From assembly GCA_033064195.1 (NCBI GenBank), contig JARBJD010000048.1, positions 248,001 through 312,000 on the forward strand: a stretch of 64,000 nt of DNA. The letters are read 5' to 3'. The position numbers were made by a program, and so were the translations under genes. How positions within the stretch are numbered: the stretch's first letter is position 1; each line of letters starts with the position of its first letter. A model generated the notes under the pieces. That model ran no database searches. It was not told the origin of the DNA and worked only from the letters and a program-made list of their open reading frames with translations. Source of the stretch: Blattamonas nauphoetae. Taxonomy: Eukaryota > Preaxostyla > Oxymonadida. Positions 19,379-30,300 of the stretch are shown here, piece by piece.

Positions 19379-20164
19379 CTAGTCGAATTCAATCTCAAAT
19401 TTGTCTGCATCATCGAGAGCAGGAAAATGATCACGATAAGACCGTAGCTGATCAAGATCAAGAATTGTTGTGACAACGTCTTCTTGGTTCTCTGCAGCTT
19501 CAACGATAATTTGGCCTTTATAATCAACAGCCATTGTTCCGCCTGAATAGCTGCATTTTGGATCTGTTCCCACTCGATTCACTCCAAGCACATAACAAAC
19601 ATTCTCAATTGCACGAGCTTGGAGCAGTGTTCGACATGCAGAGAGCCGTGGGGTTGGCCAATTTGAAACGTAGATGATTACATCGTAATCATGTTTATTT
19701 CGGGCAAAAACGGGAAATCGGAGATCATAGCATATCTGAAGAAGGAAACGGACACCCTCCCAGACTGTTATCACACGTTTGTTGCCGGCAGTGAATCTGT
19801 GCTGTTCTCCACCATACGTAAAGAGATGACGTTTATCATATGAATCAAAAGATCGGTCAGGTCGAACAAAAAAGAATCGATTAAAGTATTGATCTTTGGT
19901 TTTCCAGACAACACTCCCAGCGAGGGCGATCGAAAATTGAGCTGCTACATCTTGCATGAAAGGGAGAGCTGATCCATCCTCTTGTGGTTCAACGGTTAAA
20001 TCTACTGCAAATCCAGTTGAAAACATTTCTGGAAGGATAAACAGAGTTGGGACGTGATGGTCAGCATTTTTGGTGAAATAGTCTGTGATGAACGATGTGA
20101 TGTGTTCTTTGTTATGCTGAGGGTTCTGCCAGACAATATTCATTTGAATCAGTACAACACGCAT
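19379..20164 (-). CDS. nitrilase-superfamily omega-amidase (YafV/NIT2 type)
   Basis: A 261-residue single-exon protein, full length for the family. It has the Glu-Lys-Cys triad: E46 in FILPEMFSTGF, K111 in YDKRHLF and C145 in LLQICYDLRFP. The sequence YVSNWPTPRLSACRTLLQARAIEN is diagnostic of the branch that deamidates alpha-ketoglutaramate or alpha-ketosuccinamate (omega-amidase), which completes the glutamine and methionine-salvage transamination routes in the cytosol. It starts at ATG 20164 and is divergent from the cathepsin gene 277 bp away. The lack of introns and the close fit to bacterial YafV-like proteins suggest possible acquisition from bacteria, which a phylogeny would settle. 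The exact substrate is inferred from the family. Confidence 0.9.
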   Translation of the reverse strand: MRVVLIQMNIVWQNPQHNKEHITSFITDYFTKNADHHVPTLFILPEMFSTGFAVDLTVEPQEDGSALPFMQDVAAQFSIALAGSVVWKTKDQYFNRFFFVRPDRSFDSYDKRHLFTYGGEQHRFTAGNKRVITVWEGVRFLLQICYDLRFPVFARNKHDYDVIIYVSNWPTPRLSACRTLLQARAIENVCYVLGVNRVGTDPKCSYSGGTMAVDYKGQIIVEAAENQEDVVTTILDLDQLRSYRDHFPALDDADKFEIEFD

Positions 20165-20441
20165 TGCAGACCGTTAAAATGTTTCGATGAAGAGCGATGA
20201 AAATATCTGTTTGGAAAACTTGTGGATCGATCAAACGACTATGTCGTCAGAACGACTTTTCAGGATAGTCAGAAGAGTAACCCATCTGCAGATGGCACCA
20301 CAAGGTGGATTGAAAGCAAAAATGTTATGATTGAGTCCAGATTCACTGTGGAAGAGACCATCTTTGGGTTTAGTGGGCCCTTAAACTGTCCGATTTGAGT
20401 TGATCAAGAAAATACCGATTTGCCTACGTTTTTACCAAAAA

Positions 20442-21284
20442 ATGTTCTGCCTTTTTGCTGCAGCATTCGCTACCTCAATTGTTGAGATCGTCAACAGCGA
20501 CCCAAGCTCCACCTGGGTTGCCATCGACTACCCAGCCTCAGTCATGAACCGTGCCAAGTTCATCGCCCGCCTTGGAGCATACGTTCGTGGCTCCACAGGC
20601 AACACCTTCGTCCCCCGCAACGACCACCCAACCGAATTCAACTGCCGTGACAGATGGGGTGACAAGATCATGCCAGTTCGTGACCAAGCTTCCTGCGGAT
20701 CATGCTGGGCTTTCTCAGTTGCTGAAGTTGTTGAGGATCGTCTGAACATCATCGGCTGCGGCCGTGGACACATGTCCGCTCAGGATCTCGTTTCCTGCGA
20801 CACCACCAACTATGCCTGCAACGGAGGCTACATGGACCATGCCTGGGACTGGATCAAGAGCAAGGGTATCACCAACGAAGCCTGCATGTCCTACAAGTCT
20901 GGTGGAGGACGTGTTCCAGCTTGCCCAAGCACCTGCGACGATGGCTCCGCTATTGTCCGCACCAAGGCCAAGAGCTGGAAATACATCTCTGCTGATGAGA
21001 TGATGGATGAGATGATGAACAACGGTCCTCTCTCTGTCGCCTTCACCGTCTACTCTGACTTCATGTCCTACAAGAGCGGTGTCTACATCCACAAGACTGG
21101 TGGTGTTGCTGGTGGCCACGCTGTCATCGCTGTTGGATGGGGTGTTGAAGACTCAACTCCATACTGGCTGTGCCAAAACTCCTGGGGCAAATCCTGGGGT
21201 GAGGCCGGACATTTCAAGATCCTCCGTGGACAAGATCACTGTGGAATCGAAAGTGAAGTTACTGTCGGACACTTCGATTGCTAA
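20442..21284 (+). CDS. cathepsin-B-like papain-family cysteine protease
   Basis: I chose the ATG at 20442 because it gives a signal peptide (FCLFAAAFATSIVEIV) directly. The longer frame from 20400 starts at TTG. The 280-residue protein has a short propeptide region, then the mature C1A domain. Oxyanion Gln82 and catalytic Cys88 lie in QASCGSCWAF, His226 in GGHAVIAVGWG and Asn246 in CQNSWGKSWGE. Spacing and CNGGYMDHAWDW fit cathepsin B, but a convincing occluding loop (His-His pair) is not visible, as in many protist cathepsin-B-like enzymes. Likely lysosomal or secreted digestion. Codon use is strongly C-ending (GCC, AAC, TAC, ATC), unlike the neighbouring large genes, suggesting high expression. 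No intron is seen. Confidence 0.93.
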   Translation: MFCLFAAAFATSIVEIVNSDPSSTWVAIDYPASVMNRAKFIARLGAYVRGSTGNTFVPRNDHPTEFNCRDRWGDKIMPVRDQASCGSCWAFSVAEVVEDRLNIIGCGRGHMSAQDLVSCDTTNYACNGGYMDHAWDWIKSKGITNEACMSYKSGGGRVPACPSTCDDGSAIVRTKAKSWKYISADEMMDEMMNNGPLSVAFTVYSDFMSYKSGVYIHKTGGVAGGHAVIAVGWGVEDSTPYWLCQNSWGKSWGEAGHFKILRGQDHCGIESEVTVGHFDC

Positions 21285-21452
21285 TTTTCTTGTTTTCGGT
21301 CTTGTGAGCGTTCTCTCGTCTTTTTCTTCTCCTTGCTAAGATTCTTTGTTCAAATTGGATAATGCTCAACAAGTTGATGAATACAAATCAAAATTACTGA
21401 AGAGAAAAGATGAAATAGTTTTGGCTGGAATTAAAATGAAGGCTTTGATCCG

Positions 21453-24400
21453 TCAGGATGGTTTCTTTGGACTCATGACACGCTTGGATGTTGGACTTGT
21501 CTTTGTACTGCTTTTTGGAGGAAGACGATGAGAGGTTGGTGTGAGTGGCTGACGGTTTGGGACTGGGAGTGGCGAGAACTGTAATGTGAGTGGAGGAAGA
21601 GTCGGAGGCATGTTTCGCATCGCAGATCGTTGGGGATCCTCTTTTAGTGGTGAATCTTTCCGTAATTTCTTCTCTTCTTCTCGTTGTGCAATTTTCTTCT
21701 TCGTCCCCAGGTCCAAAGACGATCTGCGAGTTGATGACTTTGAACTGCCTTTCTGATGACCAGGAGGAGAAAGTGGAAGTGCGAGCGAGTGTTTTGGGGA
21801 AGAAAAGCTGTTTCTGAAGGAGCAGAAGAAGAAAAAAATGATCTCGATTTCGACAAGATGAAAGACACAACAAGCTCAATGAAACAGGTCGTTGAAGATT
21901 CGAAAACCATAGAATACACAATGTGAATGAAGAGGGATGCACCGTTGTCAAAAACATACATAGAAGTGTTCAATCCAATCACTTTTGTCGACTCAGGAGA
22001 TCCTGTCATTGATGGGCTATGAAATTGGGAAATTGGATTTGTGTAAAGCGACGGTAAGTTGTTCATCGATTTGTGTCGCTGAAAAGTCGCACGCTTCGAC
22101 TTTGGCCGAAGTGCGATGTGAGGAGTTGATTTGGACCTGAAATGCACAAATTGGAGATAAACGAACGAATAAACGGATCAAAATCAAACAAAAAAGAACA
22201 CGACATCAGAAATAGAAGAATAGCAGACCCTGGCGGAACAACAGCTGCTGTCCCCTCCATTTTGTGGAGTGGAGGGATATCCCCGCTCTGAGACTGAGCC
22301 AAAGTGCGTTTGTGCAATCCTGAAACACCGAGTCTGTGATTCGGTGGTGGAGAAGGCGATGCTCTCGAATGGTTGAGTGTTGACGACGAGTGAGATGAAT
22401 GAGGGGATTGGGGGAGCCGAGGCGGGTCTGGCGAGCGTGCGTTGTGGAAAAGCGGACGATGAGAAGAGAGGATGTGTGGAGCAGATGGTCCAATCGTTGG
22501 AAGTTTGGTTTGTGATACAGGCGGTGAATTGAATGAGGAAGAAGAAGAGAGAGGGAAGGTTGACGGAGACGATGGATGAGAGATGGAGCGAGTGGAGGTA
22601 GGGATGGTCGATGGAGGGACAGAGATGATTGGAGTGGGGGATTGAAGCGAACCTTCTGGTTTGTCTTCAATGTGAACTGTGACAGTTCGTTCAGAGAGTG
22701 GTTGTGTCGGGTTTGAGAAGGATGAATTGAACGAAGACGAGACATCGTCAGACGAGGAAGGGGAGAGAGGAGGCGCGTTGTTGAGTGATGGGTGGAGAGA
22801 CGAGAGCATGGATGTGATTCGTGTTCCGTCTGAGAGAGTGATTGTGCCTTCCGTCTTCTTCCCTCCCTTCAAGATCGATGGTCTCGACGAGGAGAGAGAG
22901 AACGACGAGAGCAGAGCTGACCTTGTCGGTTCAGTGTCGGCTTCTTTCGAAGTGTCATCTTTTCCTTCTTTCGATTCCACTTTGTTGTCTTCCTTCTCCT
23001 TCTCTTTGTCTTTTCCTTCTTTCCCCACTTTTATTTCTTTCACAACCTTCTCCCGTTCTGGTTCTGGCGATGGCGGGACGAAAGAAGAGTGAACAATCTC
23101 GACTGTCGATTTGCATGTTGAGACGAACGAGGAGAACACGCTCGACATCACGCGAGTCAGGTCCAACTCCTTCAATTCCCGGTCTTCCCTTTCTTTCTTA
23201 TCCTTCGTTTTCTCATCGTTCTCGTTCATCTCCATCTCGTCCTCCTCATTCTGCAATCTTGCATCGACAGCTGCTGGGAAGCCGACGAAAAGTGTCGCCG
23301 AGATCGCAGGGTCCAAAGTAGGCACCAGAACGTCATGTTTCGAGTTTGTTCTGGAAAAAGATTTCTGTTCTTCTTTTTCCGGCTTTTTGACAGTTTTCGA
23401 AGATGGAGGGAGGGATGGCTGACTGGGGATGGTTGAGAGTGGCGGGGTGGAGGAGGCGAGGAGCGGAAGGAAGTTCTGGTCTTGCGGGAGAACGAGCATG
23501 GTTCGGATGATGGGAAGGAACAGGCGGGCGCGGTTGGCAACTGATCGGTTTGTGTCTGAAGAGAAAGAAAAGAAGAGACGAGAAATGAAAGATGAGAGGA
23601 GATCAAGAGAAACAAGAAGAGAGAGAATGAGAGGAGACAAAGAAGAACGAGAAGTGATTCGAGAAAGTGAGGAACACTGAAAGTCGAACAAACCACCCAA
23701 CAGCTCTCCAAGACTCTGCAGCAACGCCACTTTGCACCAGCGTTTCGAGAAGCACAAAAAGAAGGAAGCAGCGAGCGTCAGAAACGTGTGTTTGTGTTTT
23801 GGAGATGAAGAGTGGGCGAGTGAGTGAATGAGCGACGAAACAATCTGAGTCCGGAATCGCTTTTGGCGAACACTTCGCAATGTTCGGGCAAAACAGAAGG
23901 CAGAAGAGAGAGCGAGGTTGGAAGGCGCTGTGTGCGTGAACGACAGGAAGAACGGGAGAAGAGAAGAAAGAAGGTGGAATTGGCTGAAAAGTGGGAGCAG
24001 ATGGATCAGCGAGAGATTGAGAAGGACACTTGATCGCCACGACTGCACAATGCCCATCTGTGAATTGGAGCCCACACTCTGACTTGGGGACACAGAGAGA
24101 GATGGGGAGAGAGAAGAGTGTTGGGATGGTGTGGTTGATGTTGCTGAAGTTGTGTTTGGAAGTGTTGGCGGAGTCAGACGAGTGAGAGGCTGATTTCGAG
24201 ACACTCGTGAAGTGACAGAGACCAGAGCAGACGCTATTGTTGAGTGTTGATCAGCTGTCAAATGACACTTCCCGACCATCGCAGGAAGGAGCGAGACAAA
24301 AGAAGAAAGGAGATTCCCTGTCGGCTGATTCGACGCAACAACCAACAACTTCTCCACAATTCGTACAACCATTGAACCCAATCGGTCAGCTTCCTTTTCC

Positions 24401-27261
24401 CGCTCTTTCGACGACACTTGTTGGACAGACGCGAGGAGACGACGACGAAGAGCGACGGGACAGCCATCCAAGCGACTGAAGGGGAATTTCGTGTCCGACG
24501 TGAGAAAGGCATCAAGAGACTTATCATCCTTCCTTTTCTCCTTCTCTGCCAGCTCAAGTTTCCTGTCCTTGTCTTTCTCTTCCTTCTCCATCAGAAGTCC
24601 TTGGTGTGAAAGGATGAACGGAAGTGAGACAGCCAATTGACGAATCACATCCTCCTTCTCGCACCCCAAAATGGAGAGAATGAGCGTGTGCAGGAACGGC
24701 GAGGTCGAGTTCAGGAGTGCTGGTGATGGAAGCATGTGTGTTGGGAGAGACGAAGAGAAGGCGTTCGTTTGAGGAGCGAGGCAGGAAGGAAGTAGACAGG
24801 AATATCTCAAGAACGATCCAAATCGAACCATTGTGGGGAGAGCATAGACACAATCGGAGAGGAGAGAGTATGTTGTGGTTGCTGTGAGGGGGTTTTGGGG
24901 CAGCAGGGCGAAGAGGGAGGTGATGAGAGGGGAGGAAGATGGCGATGACGGGAATCGAAGAGCGATGGTCACAGTCTGCCTGAAGAAGGTGAGAAAAGTG
25001 TGGATTGTAGTGAGTGTGGCCTCCTTCTCTTCTCGGTCTCTCTTGGTCTCAGTTTCTTTGCCTTTGGATCCCTTCGTCTTCTTCATGACTGGTGGATGTT
25101 CGAACCCGTAAAATGACATCAGAAAGTGGCCGAGTGGACGGACAAGAACGAACCCGGTGATCCAGTCGTCTCTGCTTTGGTCGTCTTCGTCCCTTTTTCG
25201 TGGCTGTTCATCGTCTTTCGCTTCTTCTTTCCGTTTTTCGTCGTCTTTCTTGTCGTTGGAAACTGTGCTGGATATCCTTTTAATTAACATCTGAAGAACT
25301 CGGTCTCGATCATCTTTCCTCAAACAACAGCAAATTCGAGCCAGACAGAGAGTGGCTGTTCTTTGGAGAAGGATCATGATCGCGTTTTGTCCAACGTTTG
25401 GAAAATCTTCGGTTTTAGTGTCTTCTCTTTCCCCTCGTTCGCCTTTGTCATCTTTTGAACGTGTTGTTGTGGTTGATTTCGGTTGAAATGAATTGATTAT
25501 GGTGATCAGACGGGGGACGATCGACTTGGCGGTCCACTCGGAACCAGCCACCCAACACGCGATATCAACAACGCAAGTAGAATGAGAAAGTGAGAAAGGT
25601 GTTGGAGCTCCGTTTTGATTCGTTATTTGAGAGTATAAAGAAGAAAAAGATGCGAGGGCTGGATCAGTCGGCGGCGAGTGGGAGAGAACTGAAAGAATGA
25701 CACTCGGATCAGGATCGGAGAGAAGAGTCACAACCCGTGCCAACAACGAGGTTATTAGTGAATGAGTCTGAGTTGAGGGCTGGCTGGTGGATTTTGAGTT
25801 TGAATGAAGTTGAGCCGACTGATGGAGTGATGGAATGCACAGTGCTGTAAACGGAAGCAAAAGACCGGGGGATGTGTTGAGGTTTGGTGATAAATTAGCG
25901 AATGAGGAATGTTCCAGACACCTATTCACGTGAGGTTCTGGATTGTTCTTCCTCAGAACAGAATTATCTGAGATATCAGGAAATTGTGTTGAACCAAAGA
26001 AGGATGGCAAGGACATGGGCTCGTTCAGCAGGGGCGAGGATGGTGACAACGAAACAAAGTTTGGGAGAGGCAAATAAGATGCAGGCTGTTGAAGAATCGA
26101 AATAGACCCTGAAGGCTGAGTGATTACTGAAGAGGAAGGTCGGGACTGCTCTTTATCTGAGGAGGCAGACACAGAGAGTCTGTAAAGGGGAGGGAGTGTG
26201 TGATGGTTGGGGTAAAACATGGATTGTGTGTTGTCTGACTCAAAAGAAGGAAAACTGAGAATTAATTCCTCGAAATGTGGGGCAACAGCATCCCCGTCAG
26301 GTCTGTCGCGGGAATCCTTTGAATTGCTTGTTGACTGCCCGTCTTTTCCAGATTCTGAAGATTCGAGAGCTTTGTCAAGTTCTCGATCAATCGAAAACTC
26401 TTTCTCAAAGGCAAGATCTTTATGTTTTGGATATAAATCCATTTTCGCTGCGATAAAACGCAACAGCGAAGCACAGAGACGAGATGTCGCAATTTTGATT
26501 GGAGACGACTCAAATACTTCTGATTTCTGGAGAATCAGATCGACAATCTGAAAAGATGAAAAGCAGGAAGGTAATGAATAGGGGAGAAGAGCACACATCT
26601 CCAATGTGGATATCACCCTCAGGGTCGAGATCGAGAATCTGTGACATCAGATCCATCCATGCAAGCGACGCACCTTCATCAGACGACAGAAGCACAGACG
26701 AGACAATGGAGAGAAGAGATGGAAGGTGTTGCTTTGGAATGGACGGAGCAGATGTTGTTTGATCGTTCGCTGCCGATTTACGAACAAGCAGTCCCGCAAA
26801 TGACGATGCAACTGAAATATGACATCCTGCGGAGACAATCGGGATTGATTCCTGACGGAAAGTGCAGAGTCGATGGATGAAGAGTTGAAAAAAAGGACGA
26901 ACGATGATTGGAGGCCAAAGGTTCTCGGAAATGATATCGTCTTCACATTCAGCAACCCATCGAGAGAGGGTCAAGAGAACTCTCTCCTTTTCTTGGTTCG
27001 ACAACACTTGCGCATCCACTTTCCCGTCTTTGTTCGATTTTGGTTTGTGTTTGTCTCCTCGACCAATCTTTCTGAACACCCAGTTCAGATGAGCAACAGG
27101 AGGCACAGTATCATCGGTTGTGAGAGCATCAATTTCCTCTTGGGACTGAATGAAACGAATGGACGAAAAGTAGGAATCGATTCAAAATGAGAGGCGAAAT
27201 AGGGACAACAAACATGTGTTTGGGATGCCACTGTCTCAAGAGCATCGAATGTCATGGACAT
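21453..27261 (-). CDS. large helical-repeat (HEAT/ARM-like) protein with disordered tail
   Basis: I reconstruct five exons: 27214-27261, 26597-27145, 22229-26547, 21960-22136 and 21453-21813. Introns of 68, 49, 92 and 146 bp begin GTTTGT, GTGTGC, GTCTGC and GTATGT and end CAG. All joins keep the frame, for example VVPPG to SKSTPH and GLNTS to INSFSS. The N-terminal two thirds is a series of leucine-rich helices, interrupted by long charged loops rich in K, D, E and R, as in HEAT-repeat scaffolds. The last third is rich in S, P and T and likely disordered, with a positively charged C-terminal segment. I do not recognise the family; a phosphatase-regulatory or similar scaffold is possible but unsupported. 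The start ATG at 27261 is about 110 bp from the inner border of the right inverted arm. Confidence 0.75.
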
Positions 27262-27369
27262 TCGTCCGAGAACGATTCAATGGTGTTCAGGGCTCGTGAC
27301 AATTGTTATGACAGTGGGTCCGAGATCCGATTCCCTCCAGTAGAGAAGCGCCAGGATTACCACTCTCTG

Positions 27370-30300
27370 GAATAATGAATATTGCATTTTTTTCTGATTT
27401 AGTGTTTTATTTTGATTATTCTTTCGAATGAATGAATGCCGCAGCAATTCTCCATCACTGGTTCTCGTTCACTTTCATTTGGAAGATTCGACAGTTTCTG
27501 ATTCTTCGAAACAGAATGGACAAAATCATAAGGTTATTGCTGTGAAGTGACAATTACAGATATGCTGGGAGCAGTTTATCGCATTTCCCTCATTCCACTC
27601 AAGGCAGCTATTCGGTTGGTGGGGGCAAATGCAGATGCCGAGCAATCCACTGAGCAACGTCAAAGAGAACCTTCCCGCGAGGGCTGTCCTTTGCGTGAGT
27701 CTCGCAGCGTGTGTCAGCCACAAGTTTGAGTTCGTCAAGTGTTTGTTGCTGTGCTGTCTTGAAGAACAACGGTTCTCCTTCAAGTGTCATGATCGAGTTG
27801 ATCGCTTCGTACAGCTGAGTGATGAGGTCATCTGGACCATCATGTTCGACGATCTGATAGAAGGCACGCAGCAGGAGCGTTTCAACCTTTGTGAGGGTGA
27901 AGCCATTGCTTTCAATTGCATCTTCGAGTTTTGTTGTCTTTGCGAACGAAGACAGAAGCTGGAACCAGCGAATCAGAGCGACGAGTCCGATTTTGGGTGA
28001 TGGATGATCGACGAGAACATCCAATCGCGATTTGCCTTTCCGACCAGACGGGCAAACCATCAAAAGACGCGAAAGAAGAAGGATGTCGGTTTCGTCCTTC
28101 AGGTGTGGGTATGCTGAGACAAGAAGTTCAAGACCGACAGACGGGATCCTGTTGGGGTCATTGAGATGTTGAGTGACCGTCTGAGAAATGAGAGTGCTGA
28201 GGACGGAATGAACAGAGGATGAAAAGTAACTGGGTTCGAGGAGTTCCGCATCGACAAGAGAATTGTATAGGAAAGGGATGACAGAGTTTGAGAAAGCAGA
28301 AGATCCGATGGAAGTGTTGAGTGGGAGAGCCATCACTTCGCGCGAGATTCGAGTCAGAAACAGATCCACAGAACATCTGCAAGGCTTCGTTGTCGCATCA
28401 TCCCACAACCAATACTCCCGTCCGACGAAAGAAGTGACATCGGCAGACTCGAGTGGTCAGCCAGATCCTCATCAACAACAAACACGAAGAGAGGTGTCGT
28501 CGATGTCGCTCCCATTCTCAGAATCGCTGAGTCCACAATTCCTCGAGCTCTGTCTTCCGCTTCTTTCGTCGAAGATGAAGTCTTCCGAAGTTCCTGCTTT
28601 CCTCCTTTGTCAACATGGACGAGTGATGGACGCCTTGTCGGGAAGTGATCAGGCAGAAGGCGTGTCAATGGTTCGAAGACATCTTTCATTTCTTCTCGCA
28701 GATCTGTTTCTTTGTATCCTGTGCTGAACGCAATCGGGAAGTGGCGAGATTCTGTCGTCGTGTCCACACCATCTATGCAAAACGTGTTTGGTGAAGTGAA
28801 GAAATCACTCCCAGATTTCACAAACAAAAGGGTTGGTTGAGGTCTGACAGACTCGATTGATTCGATGGCTGCAAGCAGGAGCTTCACTTGACCAGATGAT
28901 AGTGGTTTTGGGTTCGGAGTGGATTGATCCTGTGGGAGAGGATCTCGCCTGAGAGATGATCGGATTGTGGGGAGGAGGGAGAAAATGGTGGATGCTTGTG
29001 CCGAAGTTTGAATGGATGAGAGTTGAGAGACAAGACCCCGAAGTCGGTCGTGCTTCTCGAGATTGATTGAGCGGATGATGTCTTCGATCTTCCGAATTTG
29101 AGACAGAATTAACTTCTCCTCAAGTGGAAAGGCTGCAACCTCTGTTGAGAAAGATGTCGTCACGGGAATGAAAGTATTGTCGAAGAGGCGATGGATGAAA
29201 GAGGTGAACAATGACAACGACTCCACTTGCGGAATGTGTTGAGGGAAGAGCGACGGATCAATCACAACTCGACGCGGGTGCCATCGACTCAGTGGCGCTG
29301 GTGTCACATTCGTCACATGCTTTCTCAATTGACCTTGTGTGAGCTCGCACAGAGCAGGAATCGAATCAGAGAAGCCGTATTTCGCCAGAACGAATGAATG
29401 CAGAGGGATTCGCAGTGTTTTCGAACGAGTTGGTGGTTCGGAGACGATTGGGGAATGTGGGAGAAGAGTGGAAAGTTGGGTCGCTGTTTGGTGTGGAGTG
29501 AGAGGAGAAGAAGGGTGAAGAAGTAAATCATGATCCAATGTTGGTGAGGTGTCGATGTCGGGGAGGGGAGTGATGTTGTCCAGAAGAACTGTTCCACAGT
29601 GCAGAATCGCTGAAAGGTTGTTTCGTGCTGGAACTCGGAACACTCCTCCATCTTTCTCACTCTGAAGCACGGAGAGATATTCCTGGGCGGGATTCCTGAT
29701 TCGGTTCATCGCATGGTTCGACATGATCTGTTGAACAATGCGAAGTCTTGTTTCGATGTATGGTTGTCTGCACAGATTGTCCAAAGATCTCAGACGCGTG
29801 TCACGGATTGAATGAATTGAGGTTGATTCCTGATCAGTGATTGATGGAAGAAGGCATTTGAGAGTGTCAGAGTCGATAAGTACAGCAATTGATTGAACAA
29901 ACTCTACGAATCTCGTGTCATCCACACTTCTGGTGGACATTGGGGTCGGATCCAAGAGTTCGGTTCTTCGACACGAGATGGCTGTGCTGAGGACGAAGCT
30001 TGAGAATACGTTGACTCTCTCTGTCTCTGTCTCACCCAGGTCAGCGGGACTGACTCCAATTCGATTCAGTTCCTGCATCGTTCTGCGAACCATTCGATCA
30101 AGCCAATCCTTCGCTTTCTTCTCATCTTCTGTGATTGGAGAGGGATTGGTTTCACAAGATGATCCATCAGTTGATGGTCTCCGAAAGAGGTCGTACAATC
30201 CTTTCCAGCGAAAAGGCAGAGTGAGGTAGTGATCAGTCAGATCGTTCACGGAAGAAAGCGTTGTCGTCCACGGGTCGAGCTTTGTCGAGAATGGTGGATA

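Noticed and set aside
20400-20441. Upstream extension of the cathepsin-B-like protein from a TTG
   Set aside because: The ATG at 20442 directly gives a signal peptide, and TTG starts are not expected in a eukaryote.
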